From NCBI GenBank assembly GCA_913051865.1, contig CAJXHE010000001.1:17320-81319 (forward strand): DNA of 64,000 nt, in the 5' to 3' direction. Below the pieces are notes generated by a model, which was given only the letters and a program-made list of their open reading frames with translations, had not been told where the DNA came from and made no database searches. The stretch's first letter is position 1; the number at the start of each line of letters is the position of its first letter. The translations under genes and the position numbers were made by a program. This document shows positions 34,364 through 45,228 of the stretch, piece by piece. Source of the stretch: an uncultured Flavobacteriales bacterium. GTDB lineage: Bacteria; Bacteroidota; Bacteroidia; Flavobacteriales_D; Sanyastnellaceae.

Positions 34364-35124
34364 TAGAAGATTTAGAGCGCTCCGGGTCTTGGCTTTTTCG
34401 TTGGCGTAGTTTTTTACCAGTTGTCGTTGTTCCCGCTGCTTTATATGTGTCATATATCGATGACAACAACCCCGCGTTTAATGACCCCCGATGGCTCGCT
34501 CTTTGTTTGGGAGTGGGTTTTTTAGGACAAATTATTCGCGCATTTACGATTGCCTATGTGCCCAAAGGAACATCCGGACGCAACACCACAGAAGGGCAGG
34601 TTGCGATGACCTTGAACTCTACGGGCATGTATGGTTACATTCGACACCCACTTTATACAGGGAATTTCTTTATGTGGCTCGGAATCCTCATGCTCACTGG
34701 GAATTGGATTTTCACGACAGCGATCTCAGTTGCATTTTGGATTTATTACACCCTCATTGCAATGGCTGAAGAGCGGTTTTTGAGACAAAAATTCGGGGAC
34801 ACTTACCTGGATTGGGCTTCTGGAATCCCAGCCTTCTTTCCCCGCACTTTTCGATGGAAGAGTCCTGGTGTCTTTTTCTCATTCAGAAATGTGCTTAAAC
34901 GAGAATACAACGGCGCTTTCGCCATGGTGATTTCTTATGTAGCTGTAAGTACGATGCACTCTTTTAGAGAAGGAATGCTTTCTGGTTTGTCATGGGAGGA
35001 TTCAATACTTCCAACGCCTCTCATGCAGTCTCTTTTGACCACGAGTGCCATTGCATTTCTGGTGCTCAGATTTTTAAAAAAGAGAACAAAGGTTCTCGAT
35101 GTGGAAGGACGAGAATATACCTAA
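34354..35124 (+). CDS. Isoprenylcysteine carboxyl methyltransferase-like membrane methyltransferase
   Basis: 256 residues with five or six hydrophobic stretches. The SAM-binding ICMT/PEMT signature is clear: GMYGYIRHPLYTGNFFMWLGILMLTGNW near residue 90-117 and AEERFLRQKFGDTYLDWASGIPAFFPRTF near 147-175. The later residues 190-256 add a region with weak hydrophobicity not shared by short ICMTs. Such enzymes methylate lipid or isoprenoid-type acceptors in the membrane; the substrate here is unknown, and a lipid A or quinone-related target is only a guess. Its start lies within the end of hutH (10-base overlap), so it is cotranscribed with it. Confidence 0.78.
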   Translation: MPLIEDLERSGSWLFRWRSFLPVVVVPAALYVSYIDDNNPAFNDPRWLALCLGVGFLGQIIRAFTIAYVPKGTSGRNTTEGQVAMTLNSTGMYGYIRHPLYTGNFFMWLGILMLTGNWIFTTAISVAFWIYYTLIAMAEERFLRQKFGDTYLDWASGIPAFFPRTFRWKSPGVFFSFRNVLKREYNGAFAMVISYVAVSTMHSFREGMLSGLSWEDSILPTPLMQSLLTTSAIAFLVLRFLKKRTKVLDVEGREYT

Positions 35125-35151
35125 AACGCTAACACCGAATGTGCTTAGTTC

Positions 35152-35964
35152 CTAAGTCACGGAAGCCTTGCGCATAATTCTACGTAACAGATTTGGAAAA
35201 AAGCGACTTATGTAAACGGCCAAGATTTCTGTCCTCCCTATTAAGATTTGTGCTTTGCGTTTTTCGACGCCTTTCACCAGTTTCCTTGCGCATTCCAAGG
35301 GTGTCATTCCCGCGCCTGTTTTTGCATCCATTGTCCCTTGCTTAGTGCCGTCTCCCACCACAGCATTTAATGAGATATCGGTGGCGATAAACCCTGGGCA
35401 CACCATGGTTATTCCTATGCCATCTTCATGGTGTTCAGCCCTCAGAGCTTCAAAAAAGCCATGTAACGCATGTTTTGCTCCACAATAGCCAGAACGCAAC
35501 GGTGATGAGAATAAGCCCATCAAACTTGTTACCACGACAAATTGCCCGGATTTCTTTGAGACAAAGTGGGGGAGTAGCTCCTTCGTCAATGCGACAGTTC
35601 CGAAATAATCGATTTCCATCACACGTCGATCGACCTCCAATGACGTTTCCGCAGCCAAAGAGCGTTGACTTATTCCACCGCAGTGAACGACAATATCAAC
35701 AGTGCCCACTCGATCTAATACGTCCTTTACAAGGTCAGGAAATGAGTTTGAATCATTCAAATCCAAAGGGGCAATGTCAAATGTCAATTCTCGGTTGAGA
35801 TCTAGTTTTTTGGAAATATCTTTTGCGACAGTCCTTAAAGCATCCTCTCTTCTAGAGGATAAGATGACCTTTGCGCCCTTTCCAGCATATATCTCTGCGC
35901 AAGCACGACCTATGCCGCTACTTGCCCCAGTAATCCAAACAGTACCCGGCCCATTGCTTTTCAT
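35152..35964 (-). CDS. Short-chain dehydrogenase/reductase (SDR family)
   Basis: 270 residues, classical SDR. Cofactor motif TVWITGASSGIGRACAEIYAGKGAKVILSSRR, structural DIVVHCGGIS (the NNAG position), catalytic Ser in VVTSLMGLFSSPLRSGYCGAKHALHGFFEALR with Tyr and Lys as YxxxK, and ITMVCPGFIATDIS after it. The end of the protein (ISRFFPNLLRRIMRKASVT) is basic. The family of DltE/YqjQ-like reductases fits but the substrate is unknown. Leftward, 10 bases downstream of gyrB, so perhaps cotranscribed with it. Confidence 0.88.
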   Translation of the reverse strand: MKSNGPGTVWITGASSGIGRACAEIYAGKGAKVILSSRREDALRTVAKDISKKLDLNRELTFDIAPLDLNDSNSFPDLVKDVLDRVGTVDIVVHCGGISQRSLAAETSLEVDRRVMEIDYFGTVALTKELLPHFVSKKSGQFVVVTSLMGLFSSPLRSGYCGAKHALHGFFEALRAEHHEDGIGITMVCPGFIATDISLNAVVGDGTKQGTMDAKTGAGMTPLECARKLVKGVEKRKAQILIGRTEILAVYISRFFPNLLRRIMRKASVT

Positions 35965-35974
35965 TTACGATGCG

Positions 35975-38005
<2,031 letters not shown>

Positions 38006-38142
38006 TTAAGCGAACAGAAGCAATATATAACCACTGAAAACAGTCAGTTTTACACGTAAAATCGAGGTTATACACAAGCGGAAACTTTAACGGTGATATC
38101 CGCAGTTAAAAGTCTTAAAGATTGTCTCAGTAATTAGACCAG

Positions 38143-39888
38143 TTAGAATGCGTAGCTCGCCCCGAAAAGTGCCTGGAATCTTTGTACAGGGTAGCCTATC
38201 CAATTCCTGTAACTTGAATTCGTGACGTTACTGCAACGTAACCATACAGCTGTTCTAGAGTTGTATCTGTATTCCACTCCGATGTTGGCATCAATGTATG
38301 AAGGCAACTTGACAGCATACGAATTGATGTCACCATTTTGCTGTATAGGCTCTGCATCCGCGTTAGGTAAGACTTGTGTTATAGCAGAACGAGAGCCAAT
38401 AATTTCAAAAGCGCAATCCACTTTGAATTTCTCAAGGAATCCATAACTCGCTTCAATACTCCATTTTGATGAAGGAAGATTCCATGCATTTTCAAGTCCA
38501 TTTTCATCGTACTTAAATAGAGTTCCAGCCAAACGTAGGTCTAAGTTGTCAATTAAATCTAATGTTATGTGACCGCCAATTTTCGTGACGGTAAGGGTAT
38601 CGTAGAAGGTTGAAAAGCGCGTTCCATTGTCCAACAACGTGTCGTTGACAAAGTACATGTAGTCTTCATAATGAGCGGATGATCCGAACACTTGAAAGCT
38701 TAACGCTTCGGTGATGGTGCCGCGCATCCCAATTTCTATATCCCTTGAAATGCTCGTGGTCCGAAATTCTGAATCCAGAGAAGAGTAGTAAAAGGGGTTG
38801 TCACGGACCACAGTTTCAAGACGATTTTGGTCAAGTCTGCCATCAAGACTGATGTAGGGGACAAAAACATCACGTAAGACACGCAATGATGCTTCTACTT
38901 TGGGGTAGAAATGAAACCTTGATCCATCACCATTGCGACTTTGCTTGTCGGCATCAATCCATAACCCAGCGCCCACACGAACCGTAAGAGGCCCTCTGTA
39001 ACTAGTCACCATAGGTGTTAAATTTGCAATTGCAGCATCTGTTTTCACTGTGTCTGGATTATTTGTTCCAATCACCAAGCGATCAATGTTCATATAGCCG
39101 GCTAGTGAGAAATGTTCTTTGCCTACAAATTTTCCCGCAACAAAAGAACCTTCGTAGTTGTTTTCTACAGTAGACTGCAGATTGCGCATTTGAAACCATC
39201 TCAGGGCGATTTCGTGATTCAGATCAGTGCTGTCCCGATGGTGGCTCTTAAAGGCCAAATCTGCACCCAACGTAATATAGCGCTCATATGATCCAAGGTC
39301 ATTCACGGGACGAATTGAGTCATTTTGTGCATTGCCATAAAAAACAATATTATTTCTCGACAAATCAGCTGAAAAATCGACACGTTCTTTGCCGATAAAG
39401 CGACTTATCCAAACGCCACCTTTGCTGTCTTTAAATCGTTCGTCAACCATCCCCAGTGGAGCATTAGTTGCGAAATGAGATCCATTAAACCCCCAAGTTC
39501 CTTCGCGTGATCTTAAATCAGTAAAACTGATGTCGATGAGGGGCGTGTTGTTTAATCCATATCCTGCACGTGCATATCCTCTGTAAAGTCGAGAAAGTGG
39601 TGCGTCTACGCGGAGTCTGATAGGCTCTATCATGGACCACGCAGGAGATACGTTCATTCGCTTTGCAAGCAGACGATACGAGAAGTCTCTATTGCTATTA
39701 TCGAGTTTACGAAGCTCAGGCCAGCTCTGTAATTTTAAAGCATCCTTCACGACCATTTCTCGCTCGCCGACAAATGTTACATCCATCTTGAGAGAGTCTG
39801 TACTCGTATTCTCCGAAGAGTTTTCCTGTGCAAACACGTTCGAACTTAACACGACAAGAGATAAAAAGGGGATAGAGAAATGATTCAT
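38143..39888 (-). CDS. Outer-membrane beta-barrel protein (TonB-dependent-receptor-like barrel without plug)
   Basis: 581 residues. Signal peptide MNHFSIPFLSLVVLSSNVFAQ, then a short linker (EREMVVKDALKLQSWPELRKL) and a series of amphipathic strands typical of a barrel (RGYARAGYGLNNTPLIDISFTDLRSREG, IEIGMRGTITEALSFQVFGSSAHYED, GVEYRYNSRTAVWLRCSNVTNSSYRNWIGYPVQRFQALFGASYAF) ending in Phe. No TonB box or plug domain is recognisable. The ATG overlaps the stop of the 1039-residue TPR gene (TAATG), so both are translated together; a complex of a barrel with a periplasmic TPR protein is likely. Substrate unknown. Confidence 0.75.
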   Translation of the reverse strand: MNHFSIPFLSLVVLSSNVFAQENSSENTSTDSLKMDVTFVGEREMVVKDALKLQSWPELRKLDNSNRDFSYRLLAKRMNVSPAWSMIEPIRLRVDAPLSRLYRGYARAGYGLNNTPLIDISFTDLRSREGTWGFNGSHFATNAPLGMVDERFKDSKGGVWISRFIGKERVDFSADLSRNNIVFYGNAQNDSIRPVNDLGSYERYITLGADLAFKSHHRDSTDLNHEIALRWFQMRNLQSTVENNYEGSFVAGKFVGKEHFSLAGYMNIDRLVIGTNNPDTVKTDAAIANLTPMVTSYRGPLTVRVGAGLWIDADKQSRNGDGSRFHFYPKVEASLRVLRDVFVPYISLDGRLDQNRLETVVRDNPFYYSSLDSEFRTTSISRDIEIGMRGTITEALSFQVFGSSAHYEDYMYFVNDTLLDNGTRFSTFYDTLTVTKIGGHITLDLIDNLDLRLAGTLFKYDENGLENAWNLPSSKWSIEASYGFLEKFKVDCAFEIIGSRSAITQVLPNADAEPIQQNGDINSYAVKLPSYIDANIGVEYRYNSRTAVWLRCSNVTNSSYRNWIGYPVQRFQALFGASYAF

Positions 39889-42800
39889 TATTTATCGTTT
39901 ACTTCGTTTTGTGTTCCAGTCTCAATTAAGTCTGTGCCATTCAGATCGCTGCCTTCCATCGACTCTATATCCATCATTAAATCACTGCATGCATTCTGTA
40001 CCCATTCAACATCAACATTTTCCATGATACTCTCTGCTGTAGCTCTGGCTTGAAAAAGATCGTTCAAGCCGATGTAGGTTCGCACCAGAAGAAGGAATCC
40101 TTTAAACTTCCATTCATCATATGCGGAGAAATCACTGACGAGGGTGAAGATATTTGATTCAGCACTTTCGTAATCCCCCAAATTGTATTTGATTTTCGAA
40201 ATCATAAATTGTGACTCAGCCCCTGCATTTCCTCCAAATTTTACGGTGGATTCAAAACAATTTAATGCCTCGTCGTATTCTTCAGCGTCGAAGTGAATCC
40301 TACCAAGCCAAATCAGTGCTGTTCTCTTGATTGATTCAGGTGTGCCTGGGTCTGAGTAAACATCTGTAGCGAATGCAAAAGCTTGTTCGGGTTGATCTAA
40401 TAGATAGTAACAACGCATTTGCCCAATCGATGACTCGAGCATGTTTGACTGAATGCTAGAAATATCTGCTAAGAGTCGGTAGTGGGTTAGTGCACGTGGG
40501 TAATCCCCCTCGTTCCATGCTAGCGTAGCGGCAGCGAGTGCTGCTGCTTCTGTAAAGTCTCCCGGAGGCAATGCTAAGACTGCTTCATAAGACAACAATG
40601 CGCCATTTTTATCGCCCGCATTGTTCAGGCAGGCAGCAAGGTAGTACTGAGCCTCATCGAGGTGGTTTCCATTCTCGTATTGCCTTAAATACTCTTCCAA
40701 TCTAGGGAGGGCTTGCGTGTATTTCTCCTCTAATGCTAACGACACAGCCGCATCAAATAGTCGGCTTTCGATTTCTTTTCCGGACAATCCTACGGCAGCA
40801 GGAAGATTGTCAAGGAGTCCACGATCTATAAGGAGTGGCTCCACAATGTTGTATGCGTCTGCTGCGATGGGGTCGTTTCCGTAAGTGGTACGGATTCTGT
40901 CCCATGTTTCTAGAACGTCATCTGGTCGGTTTTGTTTGATCCCTATCAGACATAAGTCAACGAGCGCTTCCTTTGTGCGTGGATTGCGTGGATGTGCGGA
41001 TAGGAGGACATCTAATCGACGACGCGCGTCTTCAAGTTCATCGCGCTCGATTTGGGTTCGCGCACTTTCATATAAGGCATCTACAACGAATCTCGATTTC
41101 GGGAAATCTAAGAGGAGTTTGTCCAGGCCTGAAATTTGTTCTAAGAGTGCTTCAGGTGCTTCAGTCAAGCTCATTGACATCGCTCTTTGGTAAAGGATGT
41201 AGTCAACATTCCCTTTGTTCTCGGTTGTTCTGTCTAAACATCTGTCGTAGTAGTTAACCGCGCGATCAAATTCTTTTTTTGCGTAAAAACAATCTGCAGT
41301 TCTTAATTCCGCATCGTGTATTCTTTTAGGTGCATCTTCTGGATGAGCTTCCAGATATGAACGGAACGCAGAAAGCGCGTCGGAATATTTCTTTCTTTTA
41401 AAGAGCGCGTATCCTCTTGCGTAATCAGCTGCAGGATAATATGTGCTTAAATATCCACCCGGGGCCCTCGAGAACTTTGAATAAGAACCTGTAGCGTTCA
41501 CATAGTCACGTAAAGAAAAATGACATTCGCCTTCCCAATAATGTGACTCTGCAGCGAGTTGAGCATCTATGGGGTATGTTCGGACTTTATCGAAATACAC
41601 CAATGCTTGCTTGTACTTGCCGCCTTGATATAGTTCAACCCCTCGGTTATATGCAAGGAGTTGATACGATTCACGTACCGTAAGATCTTTGTCTTTGATT
41701 TGTTCTAAGGCGTTAAGACCTTTTTCATAATCTCTGCTCGTGAGATATACATCTAAAAGAAATCGATAAGCTTCATCACGTCGCACAGAATTAGGGTATT
41801 GATCCAGATATTTCTGAAAAGCCACAATGGCATCATCAAAAGGGTTGTAAGAAAGCTCGAACGCAAGCTTTGCATAACTGAATAACGCATCCTCCATGAT
41901 CTCAATGTCGAAGTCTTTAGCTGCTGCTCTTCCGAATGCGCTTCTCGCTTTGCCTTTTTGACCGAGTTGAATATAACAATCCGCCATGTGGTAAGTTGCG
42001 TTTTGCCCCAGTTTGTCGTCTTCTCGCGCTGTTATCGCTAGGACGTCCAATGCGTCACTCCACGCCCCAATGCGATAGCGTGTATAGCCTACTTCATATG
42101 CGAATTCAGCCTTGCGACCTTGACCACGGGTTCCTTCCCACGCTTGTTCAAGGAATGGCGAAGCGGACTCGAAATCTTGATCCTTATAAAAGGCGTCTCC
42201 AACAAGCCGAGATATTTCAGTTCTTTCTTCCATGTCTAGTCCCGCGGACTCTTTGAGGAGGGGAGGTCCGTATGCTTTAAGTCTTGAAAATTGTTCAGTT
42301 GCGTGGAGCGTTTGGGCGATGTAGGTAGGAACAACATCAATGAAGTCTGGATGGGTAGATATCGCTTCAAATCCCTCAAGTGCCACCTGTGGATTCCCTT
42401 TCAAGTATGCGATGTGGCTGAAGTAATATGTTGAAGGCGCCAGATACGCACCCTCTTCTTTCATGACTTCGAATAAATCATAACGTGCAGCTTCAAAATC
42501 TTCTTCCTCAAATAAGCTGTGTCCTCTTTTAAACCTCAATTCTCGTTGTTGATCTTTTTGCAATCGTCTTAAATCTACTTCGTTGAAAGCTGCTGCGGCC
42601 TTTTTAAAATGTCTGCGTTTATAATGATGGTCTGCAATTTCCCACAATGCTTTCTGCACGTAGGGGCTCTCTGGATAAGCTGTGATAAAGGCATCGATTC
42701 GATATTCAGCGTCTCGGTTGTAAAGGTTCAATCCACACAATGCCTCGAAGTAAGCTGCTTTCACATACCGCTCAGACTTGTCATCTTCTTCAAACTCCAT

Positions 42801-43007
42801 GAAGTCGTCGAAACTCTTCATCGCAAGGGCATACTGTTCTTTTTCGTATGCGTCATTTGCTTTCGCCCAAGCCCTTTCTTTGGGCTCAAGCTCATGAGTA
42901 AGCTGTGATTTTACTTCTAATGATGGTGTCAAAAAGAATCCGCAACTGAGCATAAGCACGAGCTGGATTTTAGATATTTGACTTGAGTTTTTGAGTTTGC
43001 TGGGCAT
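39888..43007 (-). CDS. Large tetratricopeptide-repeat protein
   Basis: 1039 residues made almost entirely of TPR-type helix pairs from about residue 45 to 1000 (YEKEQYALAMKSFDDFMEFEED, HFKKAAAAFNEVDLRRL, YQGGKYKQALVYFDKVRTYP, EEYDEALNCFESTVKFGG). An N-terminal hydrophobic stretch (IQLVLMLSCGFFLTPSLEVKS) suggests export, although the lipobox is not canonical. Such long TPR proteins in Bacteroidota resemble the YbgF/BamD-like gliding and secretion partners, but I cannot assign a named protein. Translation is coupled to the barrel protein downstream. A TAAATTCG-like box lies upstream (about 43035). Confidence 0.8.
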   Translation of the reverse strand: MPSKLKNSSQISKIQLVLMLSCGFFLTPSLEVKSQLTHELEPKERAWAKANDAYEKEQYALAMKSFDDFMEFEEDDKSERYVKAAYFEALCGLNLYNRDAEYRIDAFITAYPESPYVQKALWEIADHHYKRRHFKKAAAAFNEVDLRRLQKDQQRELRFKRGHSLFEEEDFEAARYDLFEVMKEEGAYLAPSTYYFSHIAYLKGNPQVALEGFEAISTHPDFIDVVPTYIAQTLHATEQFSRLKAYGPPLLKESAGLDMEERTEISRLVGDAFYKDQDFESASPFLEQAWEGTRGQGRKAEFAYEVGYTRYRIGAWSDALDVLAITAREDDKLGQNATYHMADCYIQLGQKGKARSAFGRAAAKDFDIEIMEDALFSYAKLAFELSYNPFDDAIVAFQKYLDQYPNSVRRDEAYRFLLDVYLTSRDYEKGLNALEQIKDKDLTVRESYQLLAYNRGVELYQGGKYKQALVYFDKVRTYPIDAQLAAESHYWEGECHFSLRDYVNATGSYSKFSRAPGGYLSTYYPAADYARGYALFKRKKYSDALSAFRSYLEAHPEDAPKRIHDAELRTADCFYAKKEFDRAVNYYDRCLDRTTENKGNVDYILYQRAMSMSLTEAPEALLEQISGLDKLLLDFPKSRFVVDALYESARTQIERDELEDARRRLDVLLSAHPRNPRTKEALVDLCLIGIKQNRPDDVLETWDRIRTTYGNDPIAADAYNIVEPLLIDRGLLDNLPAAVGLSGKEIESRLFDAAVSLALEEKYTQALPRLEEYLRQYENGNHLDEAQYYLAACLNNAGDKNGALLSYEAVLALPPGDFTEAAALAAATLAWNEGDYPRALTHYRLLADISSIQSNMLESSIGQMRCYYLLDQPEQAFAFATDVYSDPGTPESIKRTALIWLGRIHFDAEEYDEALNCFESTVKFGGNAGAESQFMISKIKYNLGDYESAESNIFTLVSDFSAYDEWKFKGFLLLVRTYIGLNDLFQARATAESIMENVDVEWVQNACSDLMMDIESMEGSDLNGTDLIETGTQNEVNDK

Positions 43008-43147
43008 GTTCGAATGATAGAGCTCTATACAAACGAATTTAACGCGTAGGTATGGGTCTATATCGATATGCTCTTGATGTTCTCAACGGCTAGATGTGTG
43101 TGATTCGGATTTTTGGCACTGAAATTTAAGGTTTTTTTTGAACCCCT

Positions 43148-45220
43148 TTACCGATTGTTTTTTACAATAAATTCTGTCCGTCGATTTGCGGCTCGACCTT
43201 GATCTGTATTGTTAGATTCTTTAGGGCTGGATTCTCCAAATCCGCTCGCTTGAAGCCGTGAGGTTTCTACGCCAGATTCTTCAAAGAAACTTTTCACGGC
43301 TTCAGCTCTCGCTTGACTGAGTTTTAAGTTGTCTTCAGTTGTACCCACATCATCTGTATGACCTTCAATTTGCAATGTGTAATTTGGATTCGCAAGGATG
43401 TATTCTGCAAACTTCAACAGAATAAGTTTCGTTGTATATGTAAGTTCACTTTTGTTTGTTTCAAACTGGACGTCTTTAAGCTCAAAGGCGCCTATTTGGC
43501 TGGATTTTTTTGCACGCACTGTAATGGCTGGTGTGGGTTCTTGTGATTGGATTTTGTCATCATTTTGTTGTTTGTCTTCTTGTGCAACATGGACGACAGT
43601 AGCTTCAAATTCCAAATCCACTCCTGAGACGTTAAGAATTACATCCTCATTTCTTTCGATGTTGATTACTGCAGCAAATGACCCATCGTCCAGATTGAGT
43701 TCAATTTGCTCCACCTGTTTGCTTTGAACGTACTCCAGTGTAAGTGTGATGTCATCTGAAGGGGGAGTGGGGTCCACGACGCCATGGATCACTTTTACGG
43801 CTTCCGGTTTAAGTGTTTTTGGTAAAGGAAAACTCAGAATGTCTAATCCTTTCGTTCCGTTTCTTCGGCTCGCAAAAAAGGCCTCATTTCCGTTTGAGGA
43901 GACGACAAGTCCGTGCTCATCACCCGTTGTGTTGACAGGCATGCCTAGGTTAACAGGTTCTGACCAAACATTCATGGTGTCTCTTCTTGACACCCACAAA
44001 TCGTATCCACCTCCACTCGGGAGTCTCGTGCTGGAGAAATATAAAGTTTTGCCGTCTGGATGAATGAAAGGGGCCTTGTCCTGGGCACTAGACGATATGG
44101 GGAAAGGGAGTTTTTGTGCTTGTGACCACTCACCGTTTTGGTCTTTTTTGCTCACGTAAATATCCATTGTAGGGTTGCCATCGTCATCCTGGGTTGAATT
44201 CTCTCTGGCAGAAGCGAAAAACAGTTCGTCGCCCTCGGCACTTAAGGCAGGTTGAGATTCCCAACCCATGGGTGTGTTTATTTCAGGTCCCAGCAATTTT
44301 AAGTTGCCCCAGTAATAAGAAAAACCTCCGGCATCATTTTTCCCATTTACAATATATGTGGTTGTGAATAAGTCTATGTTTTGTGGGTTGTTAGGTGTGG
44401 GGTTTGATGCTGCTACGACAAGTAACCTGTTATCGATTGATAAGCTAACACCTCCGAAGTTTCCCCCATGATTGAATGGGTAGGTTAGCAATTCTCCGCG
44501 ATCAAATTCTTCTTCAGCGGACTCTCTTTTTGACCAAACAAAATCTTCCACTCTTCGTGTAATGACATCCCCTCTGAATCTCTCGTTTCTGGCTCTGGTA
44601 AAGAATAAGATGCTCCCGTCTGGAGACAAGGCAGGGAGGTATTCATCTTCGGTTTGGCTCGTGAAGGTAAGAGGTTCAGGCTTGTAAGCGTTGCGGTTTG
44701 CATAATACTGAACTTCGAAACGTGCCTCGGGAATCATTTCTAGGACATCACGTCTTTTTCGCTCAGTGCCCTTTGATAACGTCTCGTTCTCTGCTTCTTT
44801 GTCAGTTTTCGATATGAAAGCTTCGAATTCGATAAGGGCAGAAGAGGCGTCTCCAGAAACGAAAGCTAAGGCGCCAAGGATGTAGTTTGCATCGGGCTGA
44901 TCTCCACAGAGCTCAACCCAGCTTGCTGTCGCCGCAATGCATTCGTCTGAGAATTCTCGATCTTTTTTTGCCTGTTTAAATAAGAGCCCTGCCAGCGCTT
45001 CGTATGCTGCGCCGAAATCATACTGACGGTCGACAACTTCTCTCAGAATTTCTATCCTTTCTTCGTTTGTTTTCTTTTTCCTTTTATCTGTTGCTTTTTC
45101 GAAGAGGCTCATGGTTTTTGAGGAGACATCTTCTGGCGCGGGGCAAGTTTGTGCTACATATTTACAAGGGGTTAAAACCCCAATGAATATGGCGAACAGA
45201 AGGACAATAGACTTGTACAT
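43148..45220 (-). CDS. OmpA family protein with TPR and PD40 propeller domains (PorE-like architecture)
   Basis: 690 residues. Signal peptide MYKSIVLLFAIFIGVLTPCKYVAQ. TPR-like region about 40-170 (RIEILREVVDRQYDFGAAYEALAGLLFKQAK), propeller blades about 180-470 (EDEYLPALSPDGSILFFTRARNERF, GWESQPALSAEGDELFFASAREN, QDKAPFIHPDGKTLYFSSTRLPSGGGYDLWVS), a beta-sandwich-like linker (residues 490-560), and a canonical OmpA domain with QIEGHTDDVGTTEDNLKLSQARAEAVKSFF and GRAANRRTEFIV, which binds peptidoglycan. The order matches PorE of the type IX secretion system; orthology is inferred, not shown. Nine bases downstream of gltP. Confidence 0.85.
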   Translation of the reverse strand: MYKSIVLLFAIFIGVLTPCKYVAQTCPAPEDVSSKTMSLFEKATDKRKKKTNEERIEILREVVDRQYDFGAAYEALAGLLFKQAKKDREFSDECIAATASWVELCGDQPDANYILGALAFVSGDASSALIEFEAFISKTDKEAENETLSKGTERKRRDVLEMIPEARFEVQYYANRNAYKPEPLTFTSQTEDEYLPALSPDGSILFFTRARNERFRGDVITRRVEDFVWSKRESAEEEFDRGELLTYPFNHGGNFGGVSLSIDNRLLVVAASNPTPNNPQNIDLFTTTYIVNGKNDAGGFSYYWGNLKLLGPEINTPMGWESQPALSAEGDELFFASARENSTQDDDGNPTMDIYVSKKDQNGEWSQAQKLPFPISSSAQDKAPFIHPDGKTLYFSSTRLPSGGGYDLWVSRRDTMNVWSEPVNLGMPVNTTGDEHGLVVSSNGNEAFFASRRNGTKGLDILSFPLPKTLKPEAVKVIHGVVDPTPPSDDITLTLEYVQSKQVEQIELNLDDGSFAAVINIERNEDVILNVSGVDLEFEATVVHVAQEDKQQNDDKIQSQEPTPAITVRAKKSSQIGAFELKDVQFETNKSELTYTTKLILLKFAEYILANPNYTLQIEGHTDDVGTTEDNLKLSQARAEAVKSFFEESGVETSRLQASGFGESSPKESNNTDQGRAANRRTEFIVKNNR

Positions 45221-45228
45221 GTAATTTC

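Noticed and set aside
38068-38076. TTATACACA, a DnaA-box-like nonamer upstream of gyrB
   Set aside because: A single box without a cluster, an AT-rich unwinding element pattern or dnaA/dnaN neighbours is not enough for an origin; such a nonamer occurs by chance.
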